A stretch of 64,000 bases of DNA from Mycolicibacterium iranicum (GTDB taxonomy: Bacteria > Actinomycetota > Actinomycetes > Mycobacteriales > Mycobacteriaceae). The position numbers were made by a program, and so were the translations under genes. The stretch lies in assembly GCF_001650495.1 (NCBI RefSeq), contig NZ_LWCS01000017.1, forward strand, positions 77,078 through 141,077. Reading direction: 5' to 3'. Below the pieces are notes generated by a model. The model was not told where the DNA came from, made no database searches, and saw only the letters and a list, made by a program, of their open reading frames with translations. The first letter of the stretch is position 1. Every line of letters starts with the position of its first letter. This document shows positions 1 through 9,206 of the stretch, one piece after another.

Positions 1-1
1 G

Positions 2-880
2 TGGTCGGGGCTCTACTTCGTGATGTTCTTCGGCGTCATGACGGTGGCGTTCGACATCGCCGCGCGGAGGCAGTACCGAGTGCCGCGGCCGTGGTTGGGG
101 ACGTTGCGGCGGGACGTGGGTCCGTCGCTGTACGCGCTGGTGCTCATCCCGTTCGGCGTCTATCTCGCCTCGTACACACCGTGGTTCGCGTCCGAGACCG
201 GGGTCAACCGGCACGAGGTGGGACGCTCGATCGGCCCGGACAGCGTGCTCCCCATCCCCGACGCGCTGCGGTCGCTGTGGCACTACACCTACGCGGCGTA
301 CCGATTCCATTCCGGGTTGACGAACGCCGACGGCAACCACCATCCGTGGGAATCGAAGCCCTGGGCGTGGCCGATGTCGCTGCGGCCGGTGCTGTATGCG
401 ATCGATTCCGAGAACGTGTCGGGCTGCGGGGCGCAATCGTGTGTCAAGGCGGTGATGCTGGTCGGCACGCCGGCGATGTGGTTCATCGCAGTGCCGGTGC
501 TCGCGTGGGCGGTCTGGCGGGCATTTGTGAAGCAGGACTGGCGTTACGCCGTGTTGCTGGTCGGTTACTGCGCGGGCTTCCTACCGTGGTTCGCCGACAT
601 CGACCGGCAGATGTACTTCTTCTACGCCGCCACGATGGCGCCGTTCCTGGTGATGATCCTCGCCATGATTCTGGGCGACATCCTCTACAAACCCGGCCAG
701 ACCGCCGCGGACGTGAGGAGCAGTATGACCACAGAGCGCCGAACGCTCGGCCTACTGGTGGTGTGCATCTACGTCGCCGTGGTCATCACAAACTTCGCGT
801 GGCTCTACCCGGTGCTCACCGGTCTGCCGATCTCACAGCAGACGTGGGACATGCAGATCTGGCTGCCGTCCTGGCGCTAG
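2..880 (+). CDS. pmt: Protein O-mannosyltransferase, C-terminal part (partial)
   Basis: This is the C-terminal 292 residues of a polytopic membrane glycosyltransferase; the start lies left of the window. Protein O-mannosyltransferases move mannose from polyprenyl-phosphate-mannose onto Ser/Thr of proteins during export through the Sec pathway. What is visible is a series of hydrophobic helices separated by a large extracytoplasmic loop (about residues 60-150) with aromatic- and Trp-rich segments such as NHHPWESKPW and WPMSLRPV, typical of the actinobacterial Pmt family. Two cysteines in SGCGAQSCVK could pair outside the membrane. The position beside arcA matches Rv1002c and Rv1001 of M. tuberculosis. 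Identification is by family resemblance and synteny; catalytic acidic residues near the N-terminus are outside the window. Confidence 0.9.
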   Translation, partial: WSGLYFVMFFGVMTVAFDIAARRQYRVPRPWLGTLRRDVGPSLYALVLIPFGVYLASYTPWFASETGVNRHEVGRSIGPDSVLPIPDALRSLWHYTYAAYRFHSGLTNADGNHHPWESKPWAWPMSLRPVLYAIDSENVSGCGAQSCVKAVMLVGTPAMWFIAVPVLAWAVWRAFVKQDWRYAVLLVGYCAGFLPWFADIDRQMYFFYAATMAPFLVMILAMILGDILYKPGQTAADVRSSMTTERRTLGLLVVCIYVAVVITNFAWLYPVLTGLPISQQTWDMQIWLPSWR

Positions 881-887
881 CGCATCT

Positions 888-1174
888 TCCGCCGAACTGA
901 GATTCCCGGTCGGTGATTTCGGGTTATCCACAACCCTGTAACCAGGCTCGACGACTGCGGGTCGCGCTGGGCGACGATCACCCCATGCGACCGGTGATCT
1001 CGGGAAGTCAGGCAATCAAGCGAGGCGAGCTGACCCGGGGACAACTGCGATGGCGGCCGAAGACCGGCCGTTCGAGGTCATCGAGCGAGTGCGGCAGGCG
1101 TGGGCCGAGCGCGAGCCTGGCTCCATGGTCGTGTAGTTCGCCGAGTCAACAACCGGGAATCTCAGTTCGGCGGA
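888..1174. repeat. Perfect 23-bp inverted repeat bounding a 241-bp core
   Basis: Positions 888-910 and 1152-1174 are exact reverse complements of each other (core CCGCCGAACTGAG). They sit just inside the two convergent stop codons of pmt and arcA. The core carries an internally deleted DUF559 gene remnant. The arrangement looks like a miniature inverted-repeat element or the scar of one. The word CTAG occurs just outside each arm (877-880 and 1182-1185), but it is part of the two stop codons, so it is weak evidence for a target duplication. No transposase is present. Confidence 0.75.
985..1136 (+). pseudogene. Internally deleted DUF559 (Vsr-like endonuclease fold) gene remnant
   Basis: Translation from ATG 985 gives MRPVISGSQAIKRGELTRGQ, which is the usual N-terminus of mycobacterial DUF559 proteins. 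From about position 1050 a different frame reads AAEDRPFEVIERVRQAWAER and stops at 1134-1136. That resembles the C-terminus of the same family. The roughly 200-residue middle, including the nuclease core, is missing and the two ends are joined out of frame. It cannot encode a working protein. The family assignment is from memory of the conserved ends, so it is probable rather than certain. Confidence 0.6.
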
Positions 1175-1181
1175 GGAGTGG

Positions 1182-2417
1182 CTAGAGGGGGTCGCGGCCT
1201 GCCGGGCAGGACATGCAGCGCGGGCCGCCACGGCCGGTGCCGAGCTCCGAGGCCGAGATCGGCAGCACCTCGATGCCCGAATCCATCAGCCGCGCATTGG
1301 TTTCCGTGTTCCGCTCGTAGGCCACCACCACGCCGGGCGCGAGCGCGAGCGTGTTGTTGCCGTCATCCCACTGCTCACGCTCGGCGGTGACGGGATCGAG
1401 CCCGGTGTCGATGACCCGCAGCTTGCCGATTCCCATCGCATCGGCGGCCGCGTCGACGAAGGGTGCGGCCCTGTCGATCGTGACGCCTTCGGCCCGGCGA
1501 CGAATCGTGAACGCCGTCAACGAATCCTGGATGTTCGGATACATCACGACGGCGTCCTTGTCGACCATCGTGCACACCGTGTCGAGGTGCATCTGGGCAC
1601 GCTCCTGCGCTATCGGCACCGCGAGCACGGTGTGAGCAAGATCATCGTCGAACAGGCTGCGCGCCAACGCTTCCGCGCCCGCCGGCGTGGTGCGTTCACC
1701 CACACCGACGGCGACGACGCCGGGGGCCAGCAGCAGTACGTCGCCGCCCTCGATGGGGGCCGAACGCGACTCGTAGGCCCGCCGCACCCCGAGGAATCGC
1801 GGGTGGTGCGCATAGATCAGGTCGGTCAGCGACGTCTCGCGCACCCGGGCACGCATCGCCAGCGACGTGATCGCTACCCGCGGCCCGATCCAGAACGACG
1901 AGTCGCGGGTGAACAACAGGTTCGGCAGCGGATCGATTACGAAATCACCGCCGTGGTGCATTCGCCGAACCAGCGACAGCTCGTTCTCCCCGAACGGAAG
2001 TTCGTCGAACGTCATCCCGGCCATCAGGATCCGCGCGAGCGCGGCGGCGTCGAGCGTGCGCAGGTACGCCGAAAGCTCCTGAGCCAGCGGCGCGCCGAGG
2101 CGACGAGAATCGACCGCGGCCGAGATGCCGTGCATCCGGGCCGCACCGCTCTTCGCGAGCGCCTCGGTCAACAGATCGCCGAGCACCAGCACCTCGACAT
2201 CGCGGGAGCGCAGCAAGTCGGCGAAGGCGTCGTGTTCCTGCTGCGCCCTGGCCACCCACGGCAGCCCGTCGAAGAGCAGGGTGTCGTTGTTGCGCGGCGT
2301 CAACCGCTGCAACTCCGGCCCTGGCCGGTGCAGGATGACCACGCGAAGCCTGCCGACCTCCGAATTGCACCCGAGCGCCGCATCCGTCACATCTAGCACC
2401 GTAACCCCACGGACCAC
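1182..2417 (-). CDS. arcA: Arginine deiminase
   Basis: Arginine deiminase hydrolyses L-arginine to citrulline and ammonia in the cytoplasm. The 411-residue length is normal for the family. Recognisable landmarks are LLFDGLPW near the N-terminus, [14 protein letters not shown] (substrate-binding Asp), [20 protein letters not shown] (catalytic His) and the C-terminal catalytic cysteine in GGPRCMSCP. It corresponds to Rv1001 by context. The start is uncertain: GTG 2417 gives the longest frame, but GTG 2390 ([13 protein letters not shown]) matches the usual N-terminus better and would leave the SoxR-type box free. No arcB or arcC lies beside it, so the downstream steps of the deiminase pathway are not encoded here. 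Confidence 0.93.
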   Translation of the reverse strand: MVRGVTVLDVTDAALGCNSEVGRLRVVILHRPGPELQRLTPRNNDTLLFDGLPWVARAQQEHDAFADLLRSRDVEVLVLGDLLTEALAKSGAARMHGISAAVDSRRLGAPLAQELSAYLRTLDAAALARILMAGMTFDELPFGENELSLVRRMHHGGDFVIDPLPNLLFTRDSSFWIGPRVAITSLAMRARVRETSLTDLIYAHHPRFLGVRRAYESRSAPIEGGDVLLLAPGVVAVGVGERTTPAGAEALARSLFDDDLAHTVLAVPIAQERAQMHLDTVCTMVDKDAVVMYPNIQDSLTAFTIRRRAEGVTIDRAAPFVDAAADAMGIGKLRVIDTGLDPVTAEREQWDDGNNTLALAPGVVVAYERNTETNARLMDSGIEVLPISASELGTGRGGPRCMSCPAGRDPL

Positions 2418-2434
2418 CTGAACTATGGTTTAGG
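2417..2434. promoter_or_regulatory. SoxR-box-like palindrome between arcA and soxR
   Basis: CCTGAACTATGGTTTAGG is an imperfect 18-bp dyad (7 of 9 positions pair) resembling the known SoxR box with CCT and AGG ends. It ends two bases before the soxR ATG. TATGGT (2424-2429), inside the dyad, fits a TAnnnT -10 box seven bases before the ATG, so soxR may be leaderless and autoregulated. Whether arcA is also controlled is inference. Confidence 0.5.
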
Positions 2435-2436
2435 TC

Positions 2437-2871
2437 ATGGAGTGGCCGCACGAGCTGACGCCGAGCGAGATGTCGGCGCGTAGCGGGGTCGCCGTTTCCG
2501 CGCTGCACTTCTACGAGCGCGAAGGGCTCATCACGAGCAGACGCACCGGCGGCAACCAGCGGCGCTATTCACGAGAGACACTCCGCCGGGTGGCGTTCAT
2601 CCGGATGTCGCAGCGTCTCGGGATTCCCCTGGCGCGCATCCGCGAGGCGCTCGCCACCCTGCCCGACGATCGCGTGCCCACCAGCAAGGACTGGGCCCGG
2701 CTGTCGGCCGGATGGCGCGAAGACCTCGACGAGCGAATCCTCCACCTGCAGCGACTGCGCGACAATCTGACCGGATGCATCGGCTGCGGCTGCCTGAGCC
2801 TCAAGGTGTGCACGTTGGCCAACCCCGGCGACGTCCTCGCCGACGAGGGCCCGGGCGCAGTTCGCCTCTGA
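2437..2871 (+). CDS. soxR: Redox-sensitive MerR-family regulator SoxR
   Basis: SoxR is a cytoplasmic [2Fe-2S] transcription factor that responds to redox-cycling compounds or superoxide. The 144-residue protein has the MerR helix-turn-helix with [13 protein letters not shown] and [15 protein letters not shown] in the first 50 residues, a dimerisation helix, and a C-terminal cluster [12 protein letters not shown] that supplies the four iron-sulfur cysteines. It is divergent from arcA with almost no intergenic space. The start is the ATG directly after the palindrome. The M. tuberculosis backbone has no soxR between Rv1001 and Rv1000c, so this is a local addition in this lineage. Confidence 0.95.
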   Translation: MEWPHELTPSEMSARSGVAVSALHFYEREGLITSRRTGGNQRRYSRETLRRVAFIRMSQRLGIPLARIREALATLPDDRVPTSKDWARLSAGWREDLDERILHLQRLRDNLTGCIGCGCLSLKVCTLANPGDVLADEGPGAVRL

Positions 2872-2905
2872 CAGTTTCGAACGCCTGTGCGATAGACTGC
2901 GCGGC

Positions 2906-3523
2906 ATGGAGCAGGCTCTGCAAAGCTCGCTTTTCGACCAGTCCGATCGGCGGGACCTCGGCGACGGCGCGTGGCTCGAAGTGCGTTCCGGATGGCTGTC
3001 GCAGGACGATTCGCCCGATGACGCCCTGTTCGCCGAGTTGCGTGATCAGATCCCGTGGCGGGCCGAGCGCCGCCAGATGTATGACCGGGTGCTGGATGTC
3101 CCGCGGCTGGTCAGCTTCGTGAACTTCTCGGGCCGGGACGCGGACGCGGTCCCCCACCCGCGGCTCAAGCAACTCCGCAGAAGGCTCAACGACGCCTACG
3201 CCGGCGAGCTCGGCGAGCCTTTCGTGACGGCGGGCCTGTGCCTGTACCGCGACGGCAACGACAGCGTCGCCTGGCACGGCGACAATGTCGGCCGCAGCAG
3301 CACCGAGGACACCATGGTCGCCATCGTCGGCCTCGGTGCGACAAGGGTTTTCGCGCTGCGCCCGCGCGGCGGCGGGCCGTCCTTGCGGCTGCGCCACTGC
3401 CACGGCGACCTGCTGGTCATGGGCGGGTCGTGCCAGCGCACCTGGGAACACTCGATCCCCAAGACCGCCAGGCCGACCGGGCCGCGGATCAGCATCCAGT
3501 TCCGTCCGTACGACGTCCGCTGA
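2906..3523 (+). CDS. alkB: AlkB-type alpha-ketoglutarate-dependent dioxygenase
   Basis: This enzyme family repairs N-alkylated bases (1-methyladenine, 3-methylcytosine) in DNA or RNA by Fe(II)/2-oxoglutarate-dependent oxidative demethylation. The 205-residue protein shows the iron-binding HxD in VAWHGDNVG, the distal His in WEHSIPK, and the 2-oxoglutarate-binding arginines in RISIQFRPY. YRDGNDSVAWH is characteristic of the AlkB subfamily close to human ALKBH2/3. It lies 34 bp downstream of soxR on the same strand. Its position matches Rv1000c. Function is assigned from motifs. Confidence 0.93.
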   Translation: MEQALQSSLFDQSDRRDLGDGAWLEVRSGWLSQDDSPDDALFAELRDQIPWRAERRQMYDRVLDVPRLVSFVNFSGRDADAVPHPRLKQLRRRLNDAYAGELGEPFVTAGLCLYRDGNDSVAWHGDNVGRSSTEDTMVAIVGLGATRVFALRPRGGGPSLRLRHCHGDLLVMGGSCQRTWEHSIPKTARPTGPRISIQFRPYDVR

Positions 3524-3540
3524 CCGTCGTCGCGCTTGTT

Positions 3541-4224
3541 CTACCCTTTGACGAGCTCCACCGTCTGCGTCACCAGGTCGCGGGCCCGTTGAGTGTCGAT
3601 GTCCGCAAGAGGCCTGTCCGCCACCACAAGCGGGTTCGCCGTGACGATCACGATGAAGTTCCCGAAGTGGGCGACGTAGTTGTAGAGCTCGCCGGTGCGT
3701 GGCCCTTCCGCGGTCATCGTCTGCAGCACGCGGTGCGTCCCGACGACATCGGCGCCCTCGATCTGCGGCGCCTCCACCACCTCGACGAGTCCGCCGATAC
3801 CCGGGCCTCTGAACGTCACCTTCTGGCACTGCTCGGACGGAGTGTTCGCGGGCACGGGCTCGGAGGTCTCCACCGCGAGCGCGATGTAGCGCATGCCGTC
3901 GCCCTCGGCGGTCGTCGCCGCCATGTTGCCTTTGACGCCATCGGGAATGGTCTGTTCACCGGCGGACTTGCCGCAGTCGGCGGGATCGAAGGTCAGTCCC
4001 GGCGGCAGCTTCTGGGCCTTGAGGAACTGCGGGTCGATGGCCGCGGGTCCGACGGACGTGACCGTGAAAGGCGGCGGGAAATCGGCTTTCACCTCGGCGA
4101 TCCTCGCGATGTCGGCGTTCGACAGATCGTCGGGTCGGGGTGCGTTGCACGCCGACAGACACGGCGCCAGCAGTCCGGCGACCGCCGCCATCGTGATCGT
4201 CAGACGCTTCCGGGGGTTCGACAT
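3541..4224 (-). CDS. Lipoprotein, DUF5642-like (Rv0999-type)
   Basis: A 227-residue exported protein. The chosen start (ATG at 4224, MSNPRKRLTITM) gives a short basic N-terminus, a hydrophobic stretch and the lipobox LSAC at about residue 26, so it should be lipid-anchored on the outer face of the cytoplasmic membrane. The mature part has a conserved cysteine pair (DPADCGKS and SEQCQKV) and the pattern MRYIALAVETSEP typical of mycobacterial DUF5642 or related sensor-domain lipoproteins. Position corresponds to Rv0999. It precedes no other gene within 16 bp of its stop and converges on alkB. Function unknown. Confidence 0.75.
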   Translation of the reverse strand: MSNPRKRLTITMAAVAGLLAPCLSACNAPRPDDLSNADIARIAEVKADFPPPFTVTSVGPAAIDPQFLKAQKLPPGLTFDPADCGKSAGEQTIPDGVKGNMAATTAEGDGMRYIALAVETSEPVPANTPSEQCQKVTFRGPGIGGLVEVVEAPQIEGADVVGTHRVLQTMTAEGPRTGELYNYVAHFGNFIVIVTANPLVVADRPLADIDTQRARDLVTQTVELVKG

Positions 4225-4252
4225 CGCCGCCAATGTACCTGCGACGCTGCGC

Positions 4253-4909
4253 TCAGCCGCGCAGCGTGGACACCGTTTTGACGAGCAGATCCGAAGCGAA
4301 GCCCGGGCCGAGGGCGGGTTGGGGAGAACCCGGATCGGTGACGACCGCGACAAAGCAGACGTAGTCGTCGAGGTAGGCAACGAATGTCTCTGCGTGCGAA
4401 CGTGTTTGGGTGCCGCCCTCGACGACCGTGGTCGCCGCGGTGCTCATGCCGACTGTGTCCGCGGCGGCGATGTCGGGTCCCGGCAGCCCGGTGACCGCGC
4501 CCGTCGACGGACCCGAAGCCACCGTCCACTGCCCGCACGCGGCCACCACCGCGGGATCGAGCGCGGCACCGGGCGTCGCATCCGCCACCACGGCGAAAAC
4601 GATCCCGCCTGGTCCCGAGGCCGTCCACCCCGTCGTCGTCGCCGCGTCGACCGCCGGCGCCCCCAACATCGCACACTGCACGGGATCGGACACCGCGGAT
4701 GTCCCGAAGCCCCACGCCGCGAACGGTGCAGGCGCACCGGTGTAGCCGGTCACCTCGTAGCCGGATGGCAGATCATGGCGGGCACGGTCGATCCGAGCCG
4801 GGTTGACCTCCAGGTTCGCGGGCGCCTGCGGTGCGGGAGGCGGCGGTTGGGGCGGTTGCGCGCAGGCGGCACACACGAGGAGCGGCACGCATGCGGCGGT
4901 GAGCCTCAC
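4253..4909 (-). CDS. Lipoprotein, apparent paralogue of its neighbour
   Basis: A 218-residue lipoprotein with a very short signal peptide and lipobox VCAAC around residue 16, followed by a Pro/Gln linker and a globular domain. It has the same order of features as the downstream gene: an early cysteine (DPVQCAMLG), a second cysteine (VVAACGQW), and a late stretch HAETFVAYLDDYVCFVAVVTDP matching ELYNYVAHFGNFIVIVTANP next door. The two genes are 28 bp apart on one strand, so they are probably co-transcribed duplicates. No function can be assigned. Confidence 0.7.
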   Translation of the reverse strand: MRLTAACVPLLVCAACAQPPQPPPPAPQAPANLEVNPARIDRARHDLPSGYEVTGYTGAPAPFAAWGFGTSAVSDPVQCAMLGAPAVDAATTTGWTASGPGGIVFAVVADATPGAALDPAVVAACGQWTVASGPSTGAVTGLPGPDIAAADTVGMSTAATTVVEGGTQTRSHAETFVAYLDDYVCFVAVVTDPGSPQPALGPGFASDLLVKTVSTLRG

Positions 4910-4945
4910 GCGCTGTTGATACCACGCGTCCGCGGTACGCAGGCC

Positions 4946-6409
4946 TCAAGCGGCTTCGGCCGCGTCGCTTTCCGTCTCATTTCCCTCGTCGGGGGCAGGT
5001 TCCTCCGTCGAGGAAATCTCCGTTTCCTGCTCCATTTCCGCGTTGCTGTCCGGCTCGGCCGCGGGCTCGTCGTCGGTGGCCGCGGGCGCGTCGCCGGTGA
5101 CCGCGGGCTCGTCGTCGGCGTCCTCGCGCCGCGCGGCGTCCTCGGTCTCGTCGGCAACGATGGTGGAGGCCTCCACCCGCTCCGTGTTAGCTGAATCCGG
5201 AACCGAGTCGGACACTTCGGCGGTGTCCGGCTCCTCCGGCTCGGACGGCAGGTCGGGCCCGCCGACGCCGAAGGGGCCTGGCTCGGTGGTGCCGAGCACG
5301 CGGCCGAGTCCGAATCCCTCGGTCAGGTTGTCCACCGCGACCGGGATGGATGCCACGAGGCGGGCCACCATCCCGACGAGGTCCTTGATCGGCCACCACT
5401 TCGCCTGCGTCGGAACGCCGGGCCCGATGTCACGGTCGTAGGCGTCCTCGATGATGACCCGTAGCGGGGCGTCGATCGCCTTCAGGATCGGCTCGGGGAC
5501 GAACAGCTGGAACGGTTGCAGCAGCGGCACCATGTCGGTCTCGATGAGGTAGTACGTGGTGTCGCCTTCCCGCCCCTGGTACTGAGCCTCGGACAGCGGG
5601 ACGTTCACCGTCTCACCGTGCAGCATGCCGTAGCCCAGCAAGGCATTGAGGGTGGCGATCAGGTTGAGCGGCCGAACCGGGAAGTCGCCGCCCAAGCCGT
5701 CATACTGCCGGACGATGTCGATGGTCCGGTAGATGTCGTCGACGCTGTCGGTGGGTGACGCACCGGGGAACGGGATGCCGAGAATCGGGATGGTCGGCCA
5801 GTCGTCGAAGCGCATCAGGATCCCGCCGTTGGGCCGCATCGAGTTGGCGTCGAGCAAAAACGACACCGGTGGGGCGTCCGGCCCGTACTGCTCGATCAGC
5901 TCCCGCTTCAACAGGGACGCGATCACGGCGCTCTGTGAATAGCCGAAAACCACCATCGCGTCGCCGACTTCCGGCGCGACAGAGCCGACCACCGGATCCT
6001 CGTTGAACACGCAGTCTGACGTCGCCGCCACGCAGCTCGTCAGATTCGCCAGGCCTTCGGCGAGCGATTCCTCGAAGGTGAGCCGCCCGATCGGGAAGAA
6101 GTCCTCCGGGGTGTACACCGCGACGGCGTTGGTCACCGGGTCGCCGAACGCCGGGTCGAGGAGACCGGTCACGGCGTTGTCGAGGTAATCCTTGACGAAG
6201 TCCGGGGGATCCTTCGGACCGAGCAGCGGGTGGAACGTCCCACCCATGATCAGCGCAGTCGTGTTCGCCGAGAGGATCACGGCCGCGGGCATGGCCCACG
6301 ACAGTGCGACGGCAATCACGCTAGCGATCGCACAGGACACCATCACGAACGAGCGAAGAATCATCGCCATGCCCCGACCCCTACGCGATTCTGTCTGTAG
6401 AGCTGACAT
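4946..6409 (-). CDS. PE-PPE-domain serine hydrolase with acidic C-terminal tail
   Basis: The protein begins with a membrane-anchor or signal segment (about residues 14-48), followed by a PE-PPE domain (alpha/beta-hydrolase fold, about 50-300). The nucleophile elbow is GYSQS in VVFGYSQSAVIAS. Members of this family act as exported esterases or lipases. After about residue 380 the chain turns into a low-complexity tail dominated by Glu, Asp, Ala and Pro (roughly 100 residues), unusual in length. There is no PE or PPE domain at the N-terminus. ATG 6370 (MAMILRSFVMVS) is an alternative start that removes a basic leader. Substrate unknown. Confidence 0.8.
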   Translation of the reverse strand: MSALQTESRRGRGMAMILRSFVMVSCAIASVIAVALSWAMPAAVILSANTTALIMGGTFHPLLGPKDPPDFVKDYLDNAVTGLLDPAFGDPVTNAVAVYTPEDFFPIGRLTFEESLAEGLANLTSCVAATSDCVFNEDPVVGSVAPEVGDAMVVFGYSQSAVIASLLKRELIEQYGPDAPPVSFLLDANSMRPNGGILMRFDDWPTIPILGIPFPGASPTDSVDDIYRTIDIVRQYDGLGGDFPVRPLNLIATLNALLGYGMLHGETVNVPLSEAQYQGREGDTTYYLIETDMVPLLQPFQLFVPEPILKAIDAPLRVIIEDAYDRDIGPGVPTQAKWWPIKDLVGMVARLVASIPVAVDNLTEGFGLGRVLGTTEPGPFGVGGPDLPSEPEEPDTAEVSDSVPDSANTERVEASTIVADETEDAARREDADDEPAVTGDAPAATDDEPAAEPDSNAEMEQETEISSTEEPAPDEGNETESDAAEAA

Positions 6410-6507
6410 GTACCACTCGCGACAGGGCGGCGGGCGTTTTCGGCAAACGACGTCACAGATGCGCCAGCAAATTGACTAGCCTTGACCCCTGACGAACAGG
6501 AGATCGA

Positions 6508-7218
6508 ATGACCTTCGCCAAACGCGCCGGCGCCACGATCGTTGCCGCGACACTCGGAATCGGCCTGTCGGCCTGCGCGTCCGACACGTCGGGCGAGGCC
6601 CAGAAAGCCACCGACACTTCGGCGTCGCCGACGTCGTCATCGGCCACCAGCACTTCGGCGGCGCCACCCACGCCCCAGGCACCGCCTGCGGGCGCTCCCG
6701 GGATGACGCTCGATCAGTACATCCTCGACAACGACATCGACTCGTCGGGCGTCCTCAAGGGAGAAGACGGCGCGCCGACGATCACGCTGCCGATCCCACC
6801 GGGCTGGGAGCCCGCCGGCCCCCGCGCTCCCCAGGGCGCCTACGACGCCCTCCTCTACACCGGGCCGCCGCCGTCGCCCACCCCCGCGACGATCGTGGCG
6901 TTCGTCTCCAAGCTGACCGGCGACGTCGATCCAGCGAAGGTCCTCGAATACGCCGCCAACGAGACGCGCGCCCTTCCCGGTTTCCAGGGCGCGGACGAAG
7001 GCAAGGCGAGCACCCTCGCCAATTACGAGGCGACGCAGATCGGCGGCTTTTACACCAAGGACGGCGTCGAGCTCCTGATCGCGCAGAAGACCGTGGTGAT
7101 CCCGGCGCCCGACGGCCTGTTCGTCCTCAAGATCACCGCCGAGGGTTCCGAAGATTACGCGATGCCGTTGATGGATGCCACGGCGGCGATCGACGAGCAG
7201 ACCACGATCACCGCCTAG
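6508..7218 (+). CDS. LpqN/LpqT-family lipoprotein
   Basis: A 236-residue lipoprotein with lipobox LSAC (about residue 23), a Ser/Thr/Pro-rich linker to about residue 65 and a compact domain containing TLPIPPGWEPAGP, YDALLYTGP and a late VVIPAPDGLFVLKITAEGSEDY. These are hallmarks of the LpqN/LpqT/Mtc28 lipoprotein family. LpqN itself has been linked to mycolate-transport (MmpL3) partners, but that role cannot be inferred for this copy. Start ATG 6508 is preceded by AGGAG at good spacing. It diverges from the PE-PPE hydrolase. Confidence 0.8.
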   Translation: MTFAKRAGATIVAATLGIGLSACASDTSGEAQKATDTSASPTSSSATSTSAAPPTPQAPPAGAPGMTLDQYILDNDIDSSGVLKGEDGAPTITLPIPPGWEPAGPRAPQGAYDALLYTGPPPSPTPATIVAFVSKLTGDVDPAKVLEYAANETRALPGFQGADEGKASTLANYEATQIGGFYTKDGVELLIAQKTVVIPAPDGLFVLKITAEGSEDYAMPLMDATAAIDEQTTITA

Positions 7219-7221
7219 CGT

Positions 7222-8057
7222 TCAGGCCCTCGATATGCGGGACGCTTCGGCGACCAGCTCGGGACTCGGGCGCACCCCGGTGTAGCGCTCGAACTGCTCG
7301 GCGGCCTGCAGCGCGATCACCTCGGCACCGGTGATGACGTGTGCGCCGACGGCCCTGGCGGCCTTGATCAACGGCGTCTCCGACGGAAGAGCGACCACGT
7401 CGAACACCGTGGCGGCTGCCGCGATCGTCGCCTCGCCGAACGCGACGTCGTCTTCGTCCGGCCCACCGGACATGCCGATCGGCGTGACGTTGACGATGAT
7501 GGGGACCGTCAGCGATCCGACCTCGGGCCGGTACTCGTATCCGAGTCGATCAGCCAGGGCCGCACCGGTTTCGGCGTTTCGGGCCACGATGAATCCGGTC
7601 GTGAACCCGGCACCGGCGAACGCCGAGGCGACGGCTTTGGCCATGCCGCCGCTGCCGCGAATCAGCACAGCATCGTCGGCGTCGAGGCCGTGCTGCCGGA
7701 TAAGGTGTTGCACCGCAAGGTAATCGGTGTTGGACGCGGTGAGATGGCCGAGGTCGTTGACGATCGTGTTGACCGACTCGATGGCCCGCGCCGACGGTTC
7801 GATCTCGTCGACGAGGGCCAGCACGTCTTCTTTGAACGGCATCGACACCGAGCAGCCCCGGATGTCGAGCGCGCGCACGCCCCCGATGGCCGCGGCGATG
7901 TCAGTGGTGGTGAACGCCTTGTAGATGAAGTCCAGCCCGAGCACATCGTAAAGATGGTTGTGAAACCGGGTGCCGATGTTGCTCGGGCGGCCGGACAGCG
8001 AAATGCAGAGCCGCGTGTCCTTCGAAAGGGGCGGCCGCCTGCCGCCGCCATCCGTCA

Positions 8058-8058
<1 letters not shown>
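7222..8058 (-). CDS. Shikimate 5-dehydrogenase-like protein
   Basis: A 278-residue protein of the shikimate/quinate dehydrogenase family. The N-terminal substrate domain has CSVSMPFKEDVLALVD, with the catalytic lysine in MPFKE, and ASNTDYLA, with the catalytic aspartate. A Rossmann segment VLIRGSGGMAKAVASAF follows at about residue 130. The dinucleotide motif is RGSGG rather than the common GAGG. The start codon shares its A with the stop of pat (TGATG), so translation is coupled. The aromatic-pathway aroE lies elsewhere in mycobacteria, so this is probably a paralogue (AroE-like or quinate/aminoshikimate type); the substrate is unknown. Confidence 0.8.
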
Positions 8059-9164
<1,106 letters not shown>

Positions 9165-9206
9165 TCACTCCGCGATGTTTGATGGCACAAACTCACCGGC
9201 AACGAG

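Noticed and set aside
924..932. TTATCCACA DnaA-box sequence (also at 19672-19680)
   Set aside because: Single boxes in separate places with no AT-rich unwinding region or dnaA/dnaN genes, so not an origin.
876..1185. GCTAG as a target-site duplication of the inverted-repeat element
   Set aside because: It coincides with the stop codons of pmt and arcA and is not flush with the repeat ends.
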